In this document: positions 61,883 to 64,000 of the stretch, in pieces
Numbering within the stretch: position 1 is the stretch's first letter
How the letters are laid out: each line of letters begins with the position of its first letter
Source of the DNA: CAVPTL01 sp963729195
Lineage (GTDB): Bacteria > Actinomycetota > Thermoleophilia > Gaiellales > JAICJC01
Reading direction: 5' to 3'
DNA length: 64,000 nucleotides
NCBI GenBank assembly: GCA_963729195.1
Contig: CAVSNF010000006.1
Span: 45,982 to 109,981 of the forward strand
Notes under the pieces: generated by a model
Told to the model about the DNA's origin: nothing
What the model saw: the letters and a program-made list of their open reading frames with translations, nothing else
The model's database searches: none
Translations under genes and position numbers: made by a program

Positions 61883-63979
61883 ACCGTGATCAGGAGGTTG
61901 CCGCCCGCGAGGCGCTCGGCGGTTGCGCCGGGATCGAGAACGATGGTCGTAAACGGCGCCTCGATGATCGCCGGACCCTCGATCCGTGCTCGTCTCCCGG
62001 AACGAGCCGCTCGAGCAGCTCAACCTTGCCCTCGACCACGCCGTGGCCCGCGAAGTAGAGGTCGCGGAAGCCATCAGCGTCCTCCGATCCAGTCGCCGAC
62101 CACCGACCCGAGCGGATGATCGCCCACCGCCGGGCAACTGACGCGGGCCCGAAGTCCGATCAGGTGGATCGGTGACCGCTCGTCGCGCACCGCGAAGATC
62201 TGTTCGATGGCGCTCATGAAATGCCGCGACGAAGTCGGCAACGGCGGTCGGGGAATCAAGAGAGTTTCCGGCGAGCGGAACATCGATCTCCCACACCTGC
62301 CGGGCGTAGCGGGCCTCAGCCGTGAACTCGAGCGTCGCCTCCTGGGTGGTCACCACCGGCCTCGAGCACGAACTGCTCGCACCGCTGGTCAGCTCGGCGA
62401 ACGCGCGCTCGGCGGCTGCGAAGTCGAAGTCGTCTGTCTTGAGGAAGAGCGGGGGCGCCGAGAACTCGGCCGCCATCTCCAAGCAGCAGCGCCCCGAACG
62501 GCGCTCATGGTGGAGCCGGCGTCCGGGAATGATGACGCGTTGGATACCCAGCCGACGCGCAATCGAGACCGCGTTCAACCCGGCGGCACCACCCCCGCCG
62601 ACCAGCACGGCAGCCTCGCGGATCCACTCCCTGCGCCACGGTGATCATGTCGATCGCCTGCACCATCTGCTCGGTCGCCAGCGCAACGATCGCCGCCGCC
62701 GCTTCGTGGCCGGTCACGCCAAGCGGGTCCGCCACGTGCTGCTCGATCGGGCCGCGGCGGCGGTCGAGCGTCCAAGGGCATCGCGCCCCCGAGGAAGTGG
62801 TCTCGGATCGACGTAGCCGAGCACGATCGCGGCGTCGGTGACGGTCGGAGACGTTCCACCCCTGCCGTACGCCGCCGGGCCCGGGTCGGCGCCGGCGCTC
62901 GCCGGGCCGACGTGGAGCAGGCCGCCCGCGTCAACTGACGCGATGCTCCCGCCGCCGGCACCGATACTGCGAATGTCGACGGCGGGAAAGCCGGTGATGT
63001 GACCGATGAACTTCGGTCCCAGCCACGTCTCTCGCGTCATCGGGATCTCGCCGCGCACGGACCAGCGCGACGTCGTAGCTCGTGCCGCCGGTGTCGGCAA
63101 CGATCACCGAATCGGCCTGCAGATCACGGAGTGCGAAATGCCGTGCGGCGACCGGTGCCGCGGCCGGGCCCGAGTTGATCGAGAGAATCGGGGCGGCCGC
63201 CATGTCGCGGGCGTCGATCAACCCGCTCGCGGCCGAGACAAGCAGCAACCGGCCTTCAAAGCCGGCCTCGCGCAAGCCGACGCTCCGAGATCTGCGAGAT
63301 AGCGGGTCATCAGCGGCTTGAGCGACGCGTCGATCGCTGTCGACGAGGCGCGGCGGTACTCGCGCAAGACCGGGTTCAGCTGGTGCGAGAGGGTGTAGGG
63401 AACGTCCGGGAGGTGGATGTCGAGAAGCTCTCCGACCCGCACCTCGTGGGCAGGATTCGCGATCGACCAAAGCAGGCATACCGCGACCGCCTCCACCTCT
63501 TCGGAGCGGAGCGTCTGCAGCACCTCGACGACCGCGTCCTCATCGAGCGGCCGTCGAATCTGGCCCTCGGCCCCGATCCGCTCAGGGATCTCAAACGTCA
63601 GGGATCGCGGGATGTACGGATCGGGGTAGTCGTAGCTCCAGTCGAACGGATCGGGACGACCGCCCTCTCGCATCGCGAGGGTGTCCGGATGGCCCTTGGT
63701 GCAGATCAGCGCCGTGCGGGCGGTCGTTCCCGTCAGGATCGCATTCGTTGATCGAGTCGTGCCGTGCAGGAGCACGTCGACTCCCTCGAGGAAGCGCCGG
63801 AGGGGGGCGTCTTCCGCGTCAGCGGCGAGCTGCAGCACCCCCAGGATGCCCTCGGTGGGATCTCCGATCGTGGTCGGATGCTTGTACAGCCGAACGTCAC
63901 CGCTCGGATCTGCGACCGCAAGATCGGTGAATGTCCCACCGGTGTCAATCGCACAGCGAAGTTCCCGGTCGGTTGTCAC
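61879..63979 (-). pseudogene. hyuA: Hydantoinase A/oxoprolinase-type subunit, at least six frameshifts
   Basis: From ATG 63979 the first 230 residues are intact (CAIDTGGTFTDLAVADPSGD, HGTTRSTNAILTGTTARTAL, SHQLNPVLREYRR). The frame then breaks near 63280, 63070, 62825 and several more times to 62050. Family blocks remain in order: SGPAAAPVAARHFA, IVADTGGTSYDVAL, GHITGFPAVDIRSIGAGGGS, PLGVTGHEAAAAIV, LVGGGGAAGLNAVSIARRLG, and a final PGATAERLAGGNLLITV. The length (about 700 codons) is normal for HyuA. HyuA binds ATP and phosphorylates the substrate amide. Probable sequence errors or a dying gene. Confidence 0.75.
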
Positions 63980-64000
63980 GTGCAGCCGGTGGGGATGGTC

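Overview
The window is GC-rich, densely coded DNA from an actinobacterium-like chromosome. Supporting signs are GTG/TTG starts, 1-11 base gene overlaps, LacI/IclR/PadR regulators and Tat or lipoprotein solute-binding proteins; class Thermoleophilia is my best guess, at low confidence. No phage, plasmid, transposase or CRISPR array is visible. One tRNA-Arg gene with the unusual anticodon GCG is present, plus five copies of a palindromic repeat built around GGTGCCWGGCACC, all between 26.7 and 40.3 kb.

Layout. 0-7 kb: 3' end of a sensor kinase; a metallophosphoesterase and a large membrane protein on the minus strand; a small-membrane-protein/ApbE/ferric-reductase-like operon; a PadR/membrane-protein pair; an orphan antitoxin-like gene. 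7-26.4 kb: a catabolic island. Three LacI-family genes (one without its DNA-binding domain, all downstream of a fragment of a 2-oxoacid dehydrogenase E1-alpha gene) lie beside five transcription units: SDR/metallo-beta-lactamase-fold hydrolase/cupin; a complete peptide-type ABC transporter with an alpha/beta hydrolase; SDR/MBL/EthD/aminotransferase; a signal-less solute-binding-like protein with an M20 amidohydrolase; and an HSL-type esterase. Four promoter regions in this island carry the same 14-bp palindrome (GAGAATCGATTTTC or GAAAACCGGTTTTC type) at or near the -10 element, so the island looks like one LacI-controlled regulon for uptake and stepwise breakdown of an amide- or ester-containing compound.

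26.8-34.3 kb: a five-gene hut-like operon (2OG-Fe(II) oxygenase, HutU-, HutI-, HutF- and HutH-like) divergent from an IclR regulator. The lyase lacks the Ala-Ser-Gly triad that forms the MIO cofactor, and the HutU- and HutI-like enzymes have altered active-site segments. The operon may therefore serve a histidine derivative rather than histidine. 34.3-42.6 kb: hypothetical proteins, a Vps62-like membrane protein, two MFS exporters, an HD-domain phosphohydrolase and small membrane proteins. 42.6-46.9 kb: ion transport (TrkA-type RCK protein, UspA, Kup, CorA). 46.9-52.1 kb: a branched-chain-amino-acid-type transporter (LivK divergent from LivHMGF). 52.1-55.9 kb: a DUF2339-type membrane protein and a proline-iminopeptidase-like hydrolase. 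56-59.8 kb: a second peptide-type ABC operon without ATPase genes. 59.9-64 kb: a hyuA/hyuB (hydantoinase/oxoprolinase) pair on the minus strand.

Ten genes, nine of them after 35 kb, are broken by single-base frameshifts while their protein sequence stays conserved on both sides. In nearly all of them the total length returns to a multiple of three once the indels are counted. Local sequencing or assembly indels are the simplest explanation, though recent gene decay is possible; these genes are given as whole loci.
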